Of a stretch of 64,000 nt of DNA, positions 25,843 through 34,451 are shown piece after piece. The stretch comes from an uncultured Capnocytophaga sp. (lineage in GTDB: Bacteria; Bacteroidota; Bacteroidia; Flavobacteriales; Flavobacteriaceae). The stretch is taken from positions 10,230-74,229 of the forward strand of contig NZ_CALGWU010000060.1 in assembly GCF_937936315.1 (NCBI RefSeq). The letters are read 5' to 3'. The first letter of the stretch is position 1, and every line of letters begins with the position of its first letter. Below the pieces are notes generated by a model, which did not search any database, was not told the DNA's origin, and saw nothing but the letters and a program-made list of their open reading frames with translations. The position numbers were made by a program, and so were the translations under genes.

Positions 25843-28248
25843 ATGGCAAAGAAAATTACCCCCCACATTGTTATAATTGCGCTATTTGCAGTCATTGCGC
25901 TCGCTTTTTTCTACCCCGTATTGCAGGGGAAAGGCATATTCCAAAGCGATATCGCTCAGTACACGGGTATGGCGAAAGAACGCAACGACTACCGCCAAAC
26001 AGAAAACAAAGAAACCTATTGGACGAATAGTGCCTTTGGTGGTATGCCTACCTATCAATTGGGGGCGCAGTACTCTAACGACCTTGTAAAACAATTGGAT
26101 AGAACACTACGCTTCTTGCCACGTCCTGCCGATTACCTCTTTTTGTACTTCGTAGGGTTTTATATTTTGCTCTTGGTGCTCAAAGTAGATTACAAAAATG
26201 CTTTCTTGGGTGCTATTGCTTTTGGGCTTTCTACTTACCTGATTATCATTTTAGGAGCAGGACATAACTCCAAAGCACACGCTATTGCTTATTTTGCACC
26301 CGTATTGGCAGGTATCTTGATGGTTTTTCAGCGGAAATACCTTTGGGGAGGCTTGCTCACAGCAGTGGCTTTGGCTTTAGAACTCTCTGCCAACCACTTC
26401 CAAATGACGTACTACCTGCTCCTTTTAGTGTTACTCTTAGGCGCAGGTCTTCTCTATAAAGCTGTTAAAGAAAAACAACTCAATGATTTTGCAAAAGCAA
26501 CTGCTGTACTTGTAGGGGCAGTAGTGGTGAGTGTACTTGCCAATGCAACCCTATTACTCACTACCCGTGAATATGCCGATTGGAGTACGCGCAGTAAATC
26601 TACACTCACTCTTACTCCAGAAGGAACTCCTAAAAAACAAAGTAGCGGACTCTCTCACGATTATATCACCGAATATAGTTATGGTATCACCGAATCGCTG
26701 AATCTCATTGTACCTCGCTTGTTAGGAGGCTCTAACGGTGAAGATTTAGGTAAAGATTCTCATACTTACGAAGTTTTATTGCAATTAGGAGCACCACCTG
26801 AACAAGCCTTACCGCAAGCTCAACATTTGCCTACCTATTGGGGTGACCAACCTTTAGTAGCCGCTCCTGCCTATATAGGCGCAGTAGTGTTCTTCCTCTT
26901 TGTGTTAGCTCTTTTTGTGGTGAAAAACCGACTCAAATGGTGGCTCTTAGCAGGTTCACTGATGGCGCTCGTGCTCTCGTGGGGTAAAAATTTCGGTATC
27001 CTTACCGATTTTATGATTGACTATTTTCCACTCTACAACAAGTTCAGAGCCGTATCGTCTATACAAGTGCTCTTGGAACTCTGCGTGCCAGTATTGGCAA
27101 TCGTCGGACTGCAGCAATTTCTTAAAACAGACGAAGAACAACGCAAAAAATACTTGCTCCATACCCTTTATATCTGCTTAGGATTAATGGGGGTACTTTT
27201 GTTAGCCAAAGGATTCTTAGATTTTCAAGGTGCTAATGATAGTTACTATGCAAACCAACAAATACTTCAAGCTATAGTGGAAGACCGCAAGAGCATCTAT
27301 ACTGCCGATGTGTTGAGAAGTACCGTGCTTTTTCTCCTCACCGCTTTAGCTTTGTTTCTCTATCAATACAAAAAAATCCCACTTAGGGGAATGCAAATTG
27401 CACTTTTAGTCTTGCTTTTCTTTGATTTGGGAGGGGTAGCCAAACGCTATGTGAATAAAGATAGTTTTGTAGATAAATACCAAATAGAAAATCCTTTCGA
27501 GGAAACCGCTGCCGATAGAGCAATTCTGCAAGATAAGAGTTATTATCGTGTTTATGAACCTCAAGTGGGTATCAATGGGGCACGCACTTCGTATTTCCAC
27601 CATTCTATTGGAGGCTATCACGCTGCCAAACCCAAACGCTTGCAGGAACTTTTTGATTACCAAATATCCAAAGGCAATATGGAAATCCTCAATATGCTGA
27701 ACGTGAAGTATATAATTTTGCGTAACCAAGAAGGACAAATGCAACCCATACATAATGATGACGCTTTAGGCAATGCGTGGTTTGTAAAACAACTCAGTGT
27801 GAAGAATAACGATGATGAGGTAATGCAGGCTTTAGAAAAATTTCATCCTGCTCAAGAAGCTTTGGCAACAGCCAATGATTTGAAAACAACTCTCCCCACA
27901 CAATACACCGTCGATACAACTGCAAAAATTACACTAAAGAATGTACATCCTGATGAACTGATATACGAAAGTAACAATCCTCACAATGGTTTGGCAGTTT
28001 TCTCCGAAATGTACTACCCTCACGGCTGGAAAGCTACTATCGATGGCAAAGAAGCACCTATTTATCGTGTAGATTACACTTTGAGAGCACTTTCAGTACC
28101 TGCAGGTAAACACGAAATACGCTTTGTATTTGAACCTCAAATAGTAAAAACAGGTAGCAACCTCAGTTTAGTAGGTGCTATATTATTAATGTTATGGCTT
28201 GTAGGGGGTATAGTGTGGCAAACGAAGAAGAATAAAACAGAAGATTAG
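25843..28248 (+). CDS. YfhO-family polytopic membrane protein
   Basis: 801 residues. About 12 hydrophobic helices in the first ~530 residues and near the C-terminus, with a soluble domain at about 540-765. The N-terminal FQSDIAQYTGMAKERNDYR..TNSAFGGMPTYQ motif has the first-loop acidic residues of GT-C-fold glycosyltransferases, and YfhO is placed with that group. Gram-positive YfhO proteins decorate teichoic acids; the role in this phylum is unknown. It follows DUF4834 by 6 nt. Confidence 0.82.
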   Translation: MAKKITPHIVIIALFAVIALAFFYPVLQGKGIFQSDIAQYTGMAKERNDYRQTENKETYWTNSAFGGMPTYQLGAQYSNDLVKQLDRTLRFLPRPADYLFLYFVGFYILLLVLKVDYKNAFLGAIAFGLSTYLIIILGAGHNSKAHAIAYFAPVLAGILMVFQRKYLWGGLLTAVALALELSANHFQMTYYLLLLVLLLGAGLLYKAVKEKQLNDFAKATAVLVGAVVVSVLANATLLLTTREYADWSTRSKSTLTLTPEGTPKKQSSGLSHDYITEYSYGITESLNLIVPRLLGGSNGEDLGKDSHTYEVLLQLGAPPEQALPQAQHLPTYWGDQPLVAAPAYIGAVVFFLFVLALFVVKNRLKWWLLAGSLMALVLSWGKNFGILTDFMIDYFPLYNKFRAVSSIQVLLELCVPVLAIVGLQQFLKTDEEQRKKYLLHTLYICLGLMGVLLLAKGFLDFQGANDSYYANQQILQAIVEDRKSIYTADVLRSTVLFLLTALALFLYQYKKIPLRGMQIALLVLLFFDLGGVAKRYVNKDSFVDKYQIENPFEETAADRAILQDKSYYRVYEPQVGINGARTSYFHHSIGGYHAAKPKRLQELFDYQISKGNMEILNMLNVKYIILRNQEGQMQPIHNDDALGNAWFVKQLSVKNNDDEVMQALEKFHPAQEALATANDLKTTLPTQYTVDTTAKITLKNVHPDELIYESNNPHNGLAVFSEMYYPHGWKATIDGKEAPIYRVDYTLRALSVPAGKHEIRFVFEPQIVKTGSNLSLVGAILLMLWLVGGIVWQTKKNKTED

Positions 28249-28260
28249 CAGAATCAAGAT

Positions 28261-29172
28261 TTAAAAATTCTCATCAATTCCTTTGATTTCCACAATTTGT
28301 TTGGTTTGTATACCTACATTGTGGCGAATCGCCAATTGCATCAACCGATCAGAATCTATTAAGATGATTTTGTGTAAAGGATTTTGTTTGGCTTCTGCTT
28401 TAGCTTCTGGAGAAAAGGTGGAGGTTGTAATGAATACTCCTTTATTAGTACTCTTTAGGTTTAGAGCCCCTATGAAGTTGCGTACATCTTTAGAGGTTAC
28501 CTCCATATCCCATTTCTTAGCTTGCATATAAATTTTTTCTATACACAATTCATCTTGGTATAATAATCCTTCAATCCCTTCCTTTTCTTGTTTGCCAATC
28601 ACTTCAAAGTTGGCAGAGTCAATACCTTTGTAGTCTATTTTTCGCAATAGTTCTATGATGAAATTTTCAAAAAACGAAATAGGTTTACTTTTGATATAGA
28701 GTAAAAGTTGAAATTTTAGTGATTGCTGGAGTATCATCATCGCTTTTCCTATAATTACTTCAGGAGTCTCTTTGTCCATTTCTATTTCTACTTTCGCCTC
28801 TTCTGTATATTGGTGATTGCTCTCATCAAAAATTGTTTTCCACGACTTAAATTGTTCAAACTTTCGCAAAAAAGCCGTGTCTAACACAGTTCCTATTTGA
28901 TAGAGAACATTTTTCCCTTCTTGAGTAATTTGGTAGTACCCTTTAAGCAAACTTATGATGAGTCCCGCTTGTAAGAGATTGTTCAGCGCCCAATCTACAC
29001 GATTGCGAAATAATGATTGTTTGCCATTAGGTACTTTCACTTTCAAATCGTCTATAGAAAGCAGAAAGCGAACCCTTAGTAGTTCTACAATTTGTTCGCA
29101 AGAGTATACTCTACCATCTTTAAGAATTTCCAATAAAGGATGCATCATTTTTTGAAAATCTGGAATGTTCAT
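28261..29172 (-). CDS. Mrr-like restriction endonuclease with altered active-site motif
   Basis: 303 residues. A Mrr N-terminal winged-helix domain (about 1-95, MHPLLEILKDGRVYSCEQI) precedes a PD-(D/E)xK nuclease domain (about 165-290). The catalytic pair is seen as EGIEGLLYQDELC and YMQAKKWD. Family members normally have GxDG in the first part, and here Asp is replaced by Glu, while the QxK half is intact. The tail (VFITTSTFSPEA) is typical of Mrr_cat. Mrr enzymes cut methylated DNA. The gene stands alone, divergent from pabB, with no methylase next to it. Confidence 0.85.
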   Translation of the reverse strand: MNIPDFQKMMHPLLEILKDGRVYSCEQIVELLRVRFLLSIDDLKVKVPNGKQSLFRNRVDWALNNLLQAGLIISLLKGYYQITQEGKNVLYQIGTVLDTAFLRKFEQFKSWKTIFDESNHQYTEEAKVEIEMDKETPEVIIGKAMMILQQSLKFQLLLYIKSKPISFFENFIIELLRKIDYKGIDSANFEVIGKQEKEGIEGLLYQDELCIEKIYMQAKKWDMEVTSKDVRNFIGALNLKSTNKGVFITTSTFSPEAKAEAKQNPLHKIILIDSDRLMQLAIRHNVGIQTKQIVEIKGIDENF

Positions 29173-29196
29173 AGTTTATTATATAATATCATGCGA

Positions 29197-29228
29197 CAAA
29201 GATATGTAAAAATTACTAAATAAGCAAA
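29197..29228 (-). promoter_or_regulatory. Promoter of the Mrr-like gene
   Basis: Minus strand TTTG (29228-29225), 20-nt spacer, TATCTTTG (29204-29197), 25 nt before the start. Confidence 0.75.
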
Positions 29229-29235
29229 TTTATAG

Positions 29236-29267
29236 TTGTATTAGATGTTTATTTTTTACTATTTTTG
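29236..29267 (+). promoter_or_regulatory. Promoter of pabB-pabC
   Basis: TTG at 29236-29238, 21-nt spacer, TATTTTTG at 29260-29267, 40 nt before pabB. It is only 8 nt from the divergent Mrr promoter. Confidence 0.7.
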
Positions 29268-29306
29268 CACTTTGGTAATTAAAAACAATTTTTTCACAAA
29301 AAACTA

Positions 29307-30254
29307 ATGAACACTATCCATTGGAAAACTAAACTAAACAACTTCGGACAGCAACGCATTCCTTGTTTATTTATAATTGACTATAAAGGAGAAAATGGAA
29401 TGGTATTTCCGCTTTCTGAACTCCCTGAGGGGATTGAATTTTCTTTTTCAGAAGAAAAAAATAACAACGCTGCTCCTATCCCTATAGAAAAATACCCTAT
29501 CCCTTATACTGAATTTGAGAAAGCGTTTGATACAGTGTACAATCATTTAAAAAATGGAGATACCGAGCTCATAAATCTTACTTTTGCTACTGAAATTTCA
29601 GCAGTTCCTCTTAAAGAAATTTATCAGAATGCTTTAGCCAAGTACAAAATTCTGTACAAAGATGAATGGGTGTGTTTTTCGCCCGAAATATTTGTGAGAA
29701 TAGAAGATAATCTCATCAAAACTTACCCTATGAAGGGGACTATCAGCGCAACAATCCCCGATGCCGAGGCTACACTGCTCAACAACGAAAAGGAAATCGA
29801 TGAGCATCACAAGGTAGTACGCCTATTGTCCGACGATTTACAAAAAGTAGCTACCAATGTGCACACCACCCGCTTCAGATATGTAGATACTATCAAAAAA
29901 TCTACGGGCGATCTTTTGCAAACAAGTTCTGAGATAGTGGGAGAGCTTCCCAATCATTGGCAAGCACATTTAGGGGATTTGTTAGCGACATTGCTACCTG
30001 CGGGGTCTATTGCGGGTGCACCTAAAGAAAAATCGGTTGAGGTGATCGCCGAAGCCGAAAATTATGAGCGTGGTTATTACACAGGCATTGCAGGCGTTTT
30101 TGATGGTAATGCGGTAGATAGTTGTGTGCTTATTCGCTTTATCGAACATATTGGCGATAAGTATTACTACAAAAGTGGTGCAGGCATTACCGCACAAAGC
30201 CAACCGCAAAATGAATACAATGAGATTATTGAAAAAATATATATCCCTATTTAA
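29307..30254 (+). CDS. pabB: Aminodeoxychorismate synthase component I
   Basis: 315 residues holding only the chorismate-binding domain; the N-terminal regulatory domain of TrpE and E. coli PabB is missing, as in other short PabB proteins. Signature motifs are YPMKGTISA near residue 140, the EIVGEL segment near 214, LLPAGSIAGAPKEKS near 229-243 (with the catalytic Lys), and YYTGIAGVFDG near 255. It aminates chorismate to 4-amino-4-deoxychorismate on the way to folate. Its stop overlaps the start of the aminotransferase gene by one base (TAATG), which implies coupled translation. Confidence 0.88.
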   Translation: MNTIHWKTKLNNFGQQRIPCLFIIDYKGENGMVFPLSELPEGIEFSFSEEKNNNAAPIPIEKYPIPYTEFEKAFDTVYNHLKNGDTELINLTFATEISAVPLKEIYQNALAKYKILYKDEWVCFSPEIFVRIEDNLIKTYPMKGTISATIPDAEATLLNNEKEIDEHHKVVRLLSDDLQKVATNVHTTRFRYVDTIKKSTGDLLQTSSEIVGELPNHWQAHLGDLLATLLPAGSIAGAPKEKSVEVIAEAENYERGYYTGIAGVFDGNAVDSCVLIRFIEHIGDKYYYKSGAGITAQSQPQNEYNEIIEKIYIPI

Positions 30255-30853
30255 TGGAAAACCAACAATTTATAGAATCAATAAAACTCTTTAATGGTGA
30301 TATTTGTCATTTAGCATATCATCAAGAGCGTGTTTGCCGTACCTTTTCACATTTCTTCCCAAGTGAAAAGATACTTTCGCTACAGGAGAGCATCAGCAAA
30401 ATTGCCTTACCAGCAATCGGAAAGTACAAAATTCGTATTGTATACAATCAAAAAGACTATACAATAGAAGTCCTACCTTACCAACTCAAACCTATCAACA
30501 CTATCAAATGTGTAAACGCCGATAAATACGATTATTCTTATAAATTTTTAAACCGAGAATTTCTCAACACTTTAAAACAAACTTCTGGCGCCGATGAGGT
30601 AATTTTTTTCAAAAACGGCAAAGTAACCGATAGCAGCTATGCTAATATTATCTTCTTTGATGGCATACAATGGTTTACCCCTTCCACCTTTCTTCTCAAT
30701 GGTACCTGCCGTCAGCGACTCCTCAACGAAGGTAAAATTACCGAAGCCCCTATACACTACACCGATATTCACAACTTTGAACAAATAGGCTTTATCAATG
30801 CAATGCTTGATATGGGAGAGTTTAATTTGCCAATGAGCAAGTTAGTAAAGTAG
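30254..30853 (+). CDS. pabC: Aminodeoxychorismate lyase-type class IV aminotransferase (PabC-like)
   Basis: 199 residues, shorter than the usual ~270 for fold-type IV PLP enzymes. The PLP lysine is likely in YSYKFLNREFL (near residue 97), and GADEVIFFKNGKVTDSSYANI near 113-133 is the typical following strand pair. It starts at the TAATG overlap with pabB. PabC removes pyruvate from aminodeoxychorismate to give p-aminobenzoate, so this pair completes PABA synthesis. The short length trims the N-terminal region, and no frameshift was found. Confidence 0.85.
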   Translation: MENQQFIESIKLFNGDICHLAYHQERVCRTFSHFFPSEKILSLQESISKIALPAIGKYKIRIVYNQKDYTIEVLPYQLKPINTIKCVNADKYDYSYKFLNREFLNTLKQTSGADEVIFFKNGKVTDSSYANIIFFDGIQWFTPSTFLLNGTCRQRLLNEGKITEAPIHYTDIHNFEQIGFINAMLDMGEFNLPMSKLVK

Positions 30854-31211
30854 AAATGTTATGTAGGCAAACCAGCAATAGCTGGGGTATGTGTTGCTAA
30901 CGCCTACACACAAAAACTTTTTGGATATCCCTCCAACTGATTTACAATCACTTTTCCAAATTGTCCCCCTTCGGGATTGTCGGCAATTGCCGAGTAAGTG
31001 AGTCGGGGGTTACCCCCCCCCTCTCATTTATTAAAAATATTTTATAATTCACCTCCTATAAAAAAATAAATCACCTCTTGTGTATTGTTTTTTGTTTTCG
31101 TTTTAATGGTGTTTTGAGGTTGAAAATAGTGTTTTTATAGATAAAAACCAAAAATCGTAAAAATAACATAAGTAAATAAAATAAATGCTTTTAATTTACT
31201 TGTTTGATTAT
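30854..31211. other. Gene-free stretch with a decayed repeat element
   Basis: No ORF is supported. At 30863-30907 GTAGGC and GCCTAC enclose an inner hairpin CCAGC-aata-GCTGG. At 30961-31012 there is a GC-richer stretch with CGAGTAAGTGAGTCGGGGG. Both parts have relatives at 39.5-39.7 kb. The rest is AT-rich leader to the susC promoter. Confidence 0.6.
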
Positions 31212-31234
31212 GAGTGTTATATATAATAACACTC
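31212..31234. promoter_or_regulatory. Palindromic operator candidate upstream of susC
   Basis: GAGTGTTAT (31212-31220) and ATAACACTC (31226-31234) form a perfect 9-bp inverted repeat with a 5-nt AT spacer, about 40 nt upstream of the -33 box. Confidence 0.5.
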
Positions 31235-31249
31235 TCTTAAAATATAAAT

Positions 31250-31307
31250 TTTAATAAAAATATTTAATAAAAAACTTGCATTTTTTTTTTTTTTTGTTTT
31301 TACTTTG
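31250..31307 (+). promoter_or_regulatory. susC promoter with direct repeats and T15 tract
   Basis: Two TTTAATAAA direct repeats (31250-31258 and 31263-31271) precede TTG at 31276-31278. A run of 15 T (31281-31295) lies between it and the imperfect -7 TACTTTG (31301-31307). The spacer is 22 nt, against 19-20 nt at most other promoters in the window. The same direct repeats occur before the nan operon promoter. Confidence 0.6.
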
Positions 31308-31326
31308 CATCGTCAATAAAAATAAT

Positions 31327-31372
31327 TAGCAAATTAGCCAATTAGTCAATTAGAAAATTAGTCAATGATTTA
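31327..31372 (+). repeat. ATTAGNNA 8-nt tandem repeat in the susC leader
   Basis: Five successive units of the form ATTAGCAA, ATTAGCCA, ATTAGTCA, ATTAGAAA, ATTAGTCA in the 5' leader. It is the longest array of the ATTAGCAA repeat family in this window. Confidence 0.8.
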
Positions 31373-31406
31373 TTTGCTGATTTCCAAATTTTCAAATTTA
31401 AAAACT

Positions 31407-34400
31407 ATGCAAAGTAAAGTAACTTTGATCAGACATTGGGTAACACTTTTGTTGCTCTGTCTAACTACTTCTCCTTTATGGGCACAAACGCTCAATGTTA
31501 AAGGAAAAGTAACCGATGCTAACAAAGAACCCTTAATGGGGGCAAGTGTAGTAGTGAAAGGTACTACCCACGGGGTGAGTACTGATATGGACGGGAACTA
31601 TTCCCTCAACAATGTGCCTCGGGGGGCTACTTTGGAAATTTCCTATATAGGAATGGTTACCCAGAATATTGCTGTTAATGGGCGTTCGCTTATCAATGTG
31701 CAAATGAAAGATGAAAACCAACAGCTTGAAGAGGTGGTAATTGTAGGCTATGGTACTCAAAAGAAATCGAGTATGACAGCAGCAGTGTCTTCAGTCTCTG
31801 CTAAAGAGGTGCAAAAGCAGGTAACTGCCAATGTGGCTTCAGCCCTACAAGGGCGTACCCCTGGGGTAGAAATCTTGCAACGCGGCGGAATTGCAGGTGC
31901 TGAGGTGAATATTGTCGTACGTGGAGCAGGCTCATTTGGAGCTACAGCACCTTTATATATTATTGATGGGGCTATTGCTGATGGTCTTGATGCACTCAAC
32001 CCCTCGGATATCGAATCCATAGAAATACTTAAAGATGGTTCGGCAGCGGCTATTTATGGTTCACGTGCTGCCAATGGGGTTGTGTTGGTTACTACTAAAG
32101 ATGGTAAGAGTGGTAAAACAATAGTGCAAGTAGATGCTTCTTATTCTTTTCAAACGCCTTCTAAAATGCTCAATATGATGAATGCTGAACAATGGCGTAC
32201 TTTTGCTAATCAAGTAGCCGACAATAGTCCGTCTTACGACCGTGCTCCTCAAAACGTAAACCCTACCGACCCTAACCGCAGTACCGATTGGCAGGATTTA
32301 TACTACCGCAATGCACCAATGAGTAGTTTCAATGCGAGTGTATCGGGGGGAGGTGAAAACTCTACTTTCAACACTAGTTTGGGTTATGTAAGACAAGAGG
32401 GAATTATCATCAAATCAGAATACGATAAATATATGGCACGTATCAACGCTACTTTCAAAAAAGGTAGATTCTCTTTGAGTGAAAAACTCTCTATTACGAA
32501 TACTAAAAAAGTGTCACCTCCAGGAAATAGAACACTTGAAATGCCTACTATACCTGTAACAGACGAAAATGGTCGTTATGTATCTACTGCTGCTTCAAAA
32601 GGTTATTCTATCACCAATACAAATATATCTAATCCTTTGGCTGCTATTTATAAACAAGATGCTTTTACTAGAAATACTAGTGCTACAGGTAGTTTGGCAG
32701 GTGCTTTTAAATTGATGAAAGGTTTGCAGTATAAGTTAAATGTAGCAGGTACTTATGTAAATACTAATATTTATAAACATACTCCTGCCTATAATACTTT
32801 CTTCAATGCAGATGGTAGTGCAGATTCTAAGTTGAATCAAACTGGACGTACCTCACTATCAGAAAGTAGAGCAGAGCATTTTAATTATACAATTGATAAC
32901 CTACTCACTTTTAATCGTACTTTTCTAAAGAAACATCATTTTGATGTACTCTTGGGTACCAGCTGGATGCGTGAGTTTTACCGTAAAAACTCTATCAGTT
33001 CAGGGGTGAATGATTTAGGTGCTCCTTCTGTAAAAACTTATAATGGTGAAGGTGTCGTAGGCTCTAATCAGGAAAATGCGGCTTTGCTTTCTTTCTTTGG
33101 TAGATTGAATTACGACTACAACAACAAGTATTTGCTATCTTTTAGCTTGCGCCGAGATGAATCTTCTAAATTTGCTAAAGGACACCGTATAGGTTATTTC
33201 CCCTCAGCTTCAGTAGGTTGGAATATTCATTCAGAACCTTGGTTCGATACAGAATTGCTTAGCAAACTGAAACTGCGTGCGAGCTATGGTGAATTAGGTG
33301 CTAACTTTATTGACCCTTATACTTTCTTAAATTTAGCTTATGGTCCTGTGCCTGCTATTTTCGGTAGCAGCCGTCAGTATGGTTACGTTACCCGCTTTGC
33401 GCAACAAGATCTTACTTGGGAAACTTCTATTACTTCCAATGCAGCTATTGAAGTAGGGGTACTCAACAATATGCTCACTTTCACAGCCGAATACTTTATC
33501 AAGCGCAACAACAATCTGTTAGCACCACTCGAGTCATTACCTTCTTCAGGACAAACAATTACGATTAATAAAGGAGCTGTACCTAACTACAATACAGCTT
33601 CTGTGGAAAACAAGGGATTGGAGTTTTCTTTGGAATTCAAAAAGAAATGGGACGATTTCACTCTTAACTTCCAAACCAACTTAACCTATATGCAAAACAA
33701 GGTATTGTCATTGGGCGAAGGGGTACAACCTATTCGTGGAGAACTTATGAGCGGTAAGTTTAACGATCGTCCTACTATTACCAAAGAAGGCTTACCTATC
33801 GGTTCTTTCTTAGGTTATAAAGTAGTAGGTATCGACAATCAAGGTGATTTCCTTTATGAAGCAAAAGATGGTAGTGCCAAGCTCGCTAAACAGCTAAAAG
33901 AAGATGATAAACAAGTAATAGGTAATCCTACTCCTGATTTTACTTTTGGTTATAACCTCAATCTAAACTATAAAAATTGGGATTTCACAGCTTTCTTCCA
34001 AGGAGTTGCTGGCAATGAGATATTCTCTGCAGCTAAATATGATTTGTATTTCAATTATGACACTAATGCACCTGTAGAAGCTTTAAATTCTTGGACTCCT
34101 ACCAATCCTAATACCAAGTTACCAATCGCCAAGACTGATAACTACAATGGAGGTAATGCATTGCCTAGTACCTTCTACATAGAAGATGGTTCATATTTAC
34201 GCCTTAAGAACGTACAAATAGGCTATACTTTTCCTCTAACATTGCTCAAAAAAATAGGAGGCTTGCGCTCATTGCGTATCTATGGTAGTGCTCAAAACCT
34301 CTTTACAATTACTAACTATTCGCTATACGACCCTGAGGTAAGTAGCAATGCCTTGTTTAACAAAGGTATTGACGGTTTAGGTACTTCACCAGCTATCAAT

Positions 34401-34439
34401 GCTCGCGTGTATAATATGGGATTAAAATTAACATTCTAA
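31407..34439 (+). CDS. SusC/RagA-type TonB-dependent outer membrane transporter (block A)
   Basis: 1010 residues from ATG 31407. I chose it over 31365 because the Sec signal peptide (MQSKVTLIRHWVTLLLL...LWAQ) then starts correctly. Order: CarboxypepD_reg-like domain (LNVKGKVTDANKEPLMGASV), plug domain with SusC signature (PLYIIDGAIADGLDALNP..IESIEILKDGSAAAIYGSRAANGVVLVTTKDGK), and a 22-strand barrel ending in LKLTF. It imports glycans across the outer membrane with the SusD protein encoded 12 nt downstream. The substrate is inferred to be a sialylated glycan or its product from the shared promoter element with the nan operon. Confidence 0.92.
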   Translation: MQSKVTLIRHWVTLLLLCLTTSPLWAQTLNVKGKVTDANKEPLMGASVVVKGTTHGVSTDMDGNYSLNNVPRGATLEISYIGMVTQNIAVNGRSLINVQMKDENQQLEEVVIVGYGTQKKSSMTAAVSSVSAKEVQKQVTANVASALQGRTPGVEILQRGGIAGAEVNIVVRGAGSFGATAPLYIIDGAIADGLDALNPSDIESIEILKDGSAAAIYGSRAANGVVLVTTKDGKSGKTIVQVDASYSFQTPSKMLNMMNAEQWRTFANQVADNSPSYDRAPQNVNPTDPNRSTDWQDLYYRNAPMSSFNASVSGGGENSTFNTSLGYVRQEGIIIKSEYDKYMARINATFKKGRFSLSEKLSITNTKKVSPPGNRTLEMPTIPVTDENGRYVSTAASKGYSITNTNISNPLAAIYKQDAFTRNTSATGSLAGAFKLMKGLQYKLNVAGTYVNTNIYKHTPAYNTFFNADGSADSKLNQTGRTSLSESRAEHFNYTIDNLLTFNRTFLKKHHFDVLLGTSWMREFYRKNSISSGVNDLGAPSVKTYNGEGVVGSNQENAALLSFFGRLNYDYNNKYLLSFSLRRDESSKFAKGHRIGYFPSASVGWNIHSEPWFDTELLSKLKLRASYGELGANFIDPYTFLNLAYGPVPAIFGSSRQYGYVTRFAQQDLTWETSITSNAAIEVGVLNNMLTFTAEYFIKRNNNLLAPLESLPSSGQTITINKGAVPNYNTASVENKGLEFSLEFKKKWDDFTLNFQTNLTYMQNKVLSLGEGVQPIRGELMSGKFNDRPTITKEGLPIGSFLGYKVVGIDNQGDFLYEAKDGSAKLAKQLKEDDKQVIGNPTPDFTFGYNLNLNYKNWDFTAFFQGVAGNEIFSAAKYDLYFNYDTNAPVEALNSWTPTNPNTKLPIAKTDNYNGGNALPSTFYIEDGSYLRLKNVQIGYTFPLTLLKKIGGLRSLRIYGSAQNLFTITNYSLYDPEVSSNALFNKGIDGLGTSPAINARVYNMGLKLTF

Positions 34440-34451
34440 ACTGAACGCAAA

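Noticed and set aside
30860..31012. Insertion sequence remnant
   Set aside because: No transposase fragment or terminal repeats with target duplications could be seen; kept only as a decayed repeat.
31212..31372. CRISPR-like array
   Set aside because: The ATTAGNNA units are 8 nt without spacers of even length, so they are simple tandem repeats.
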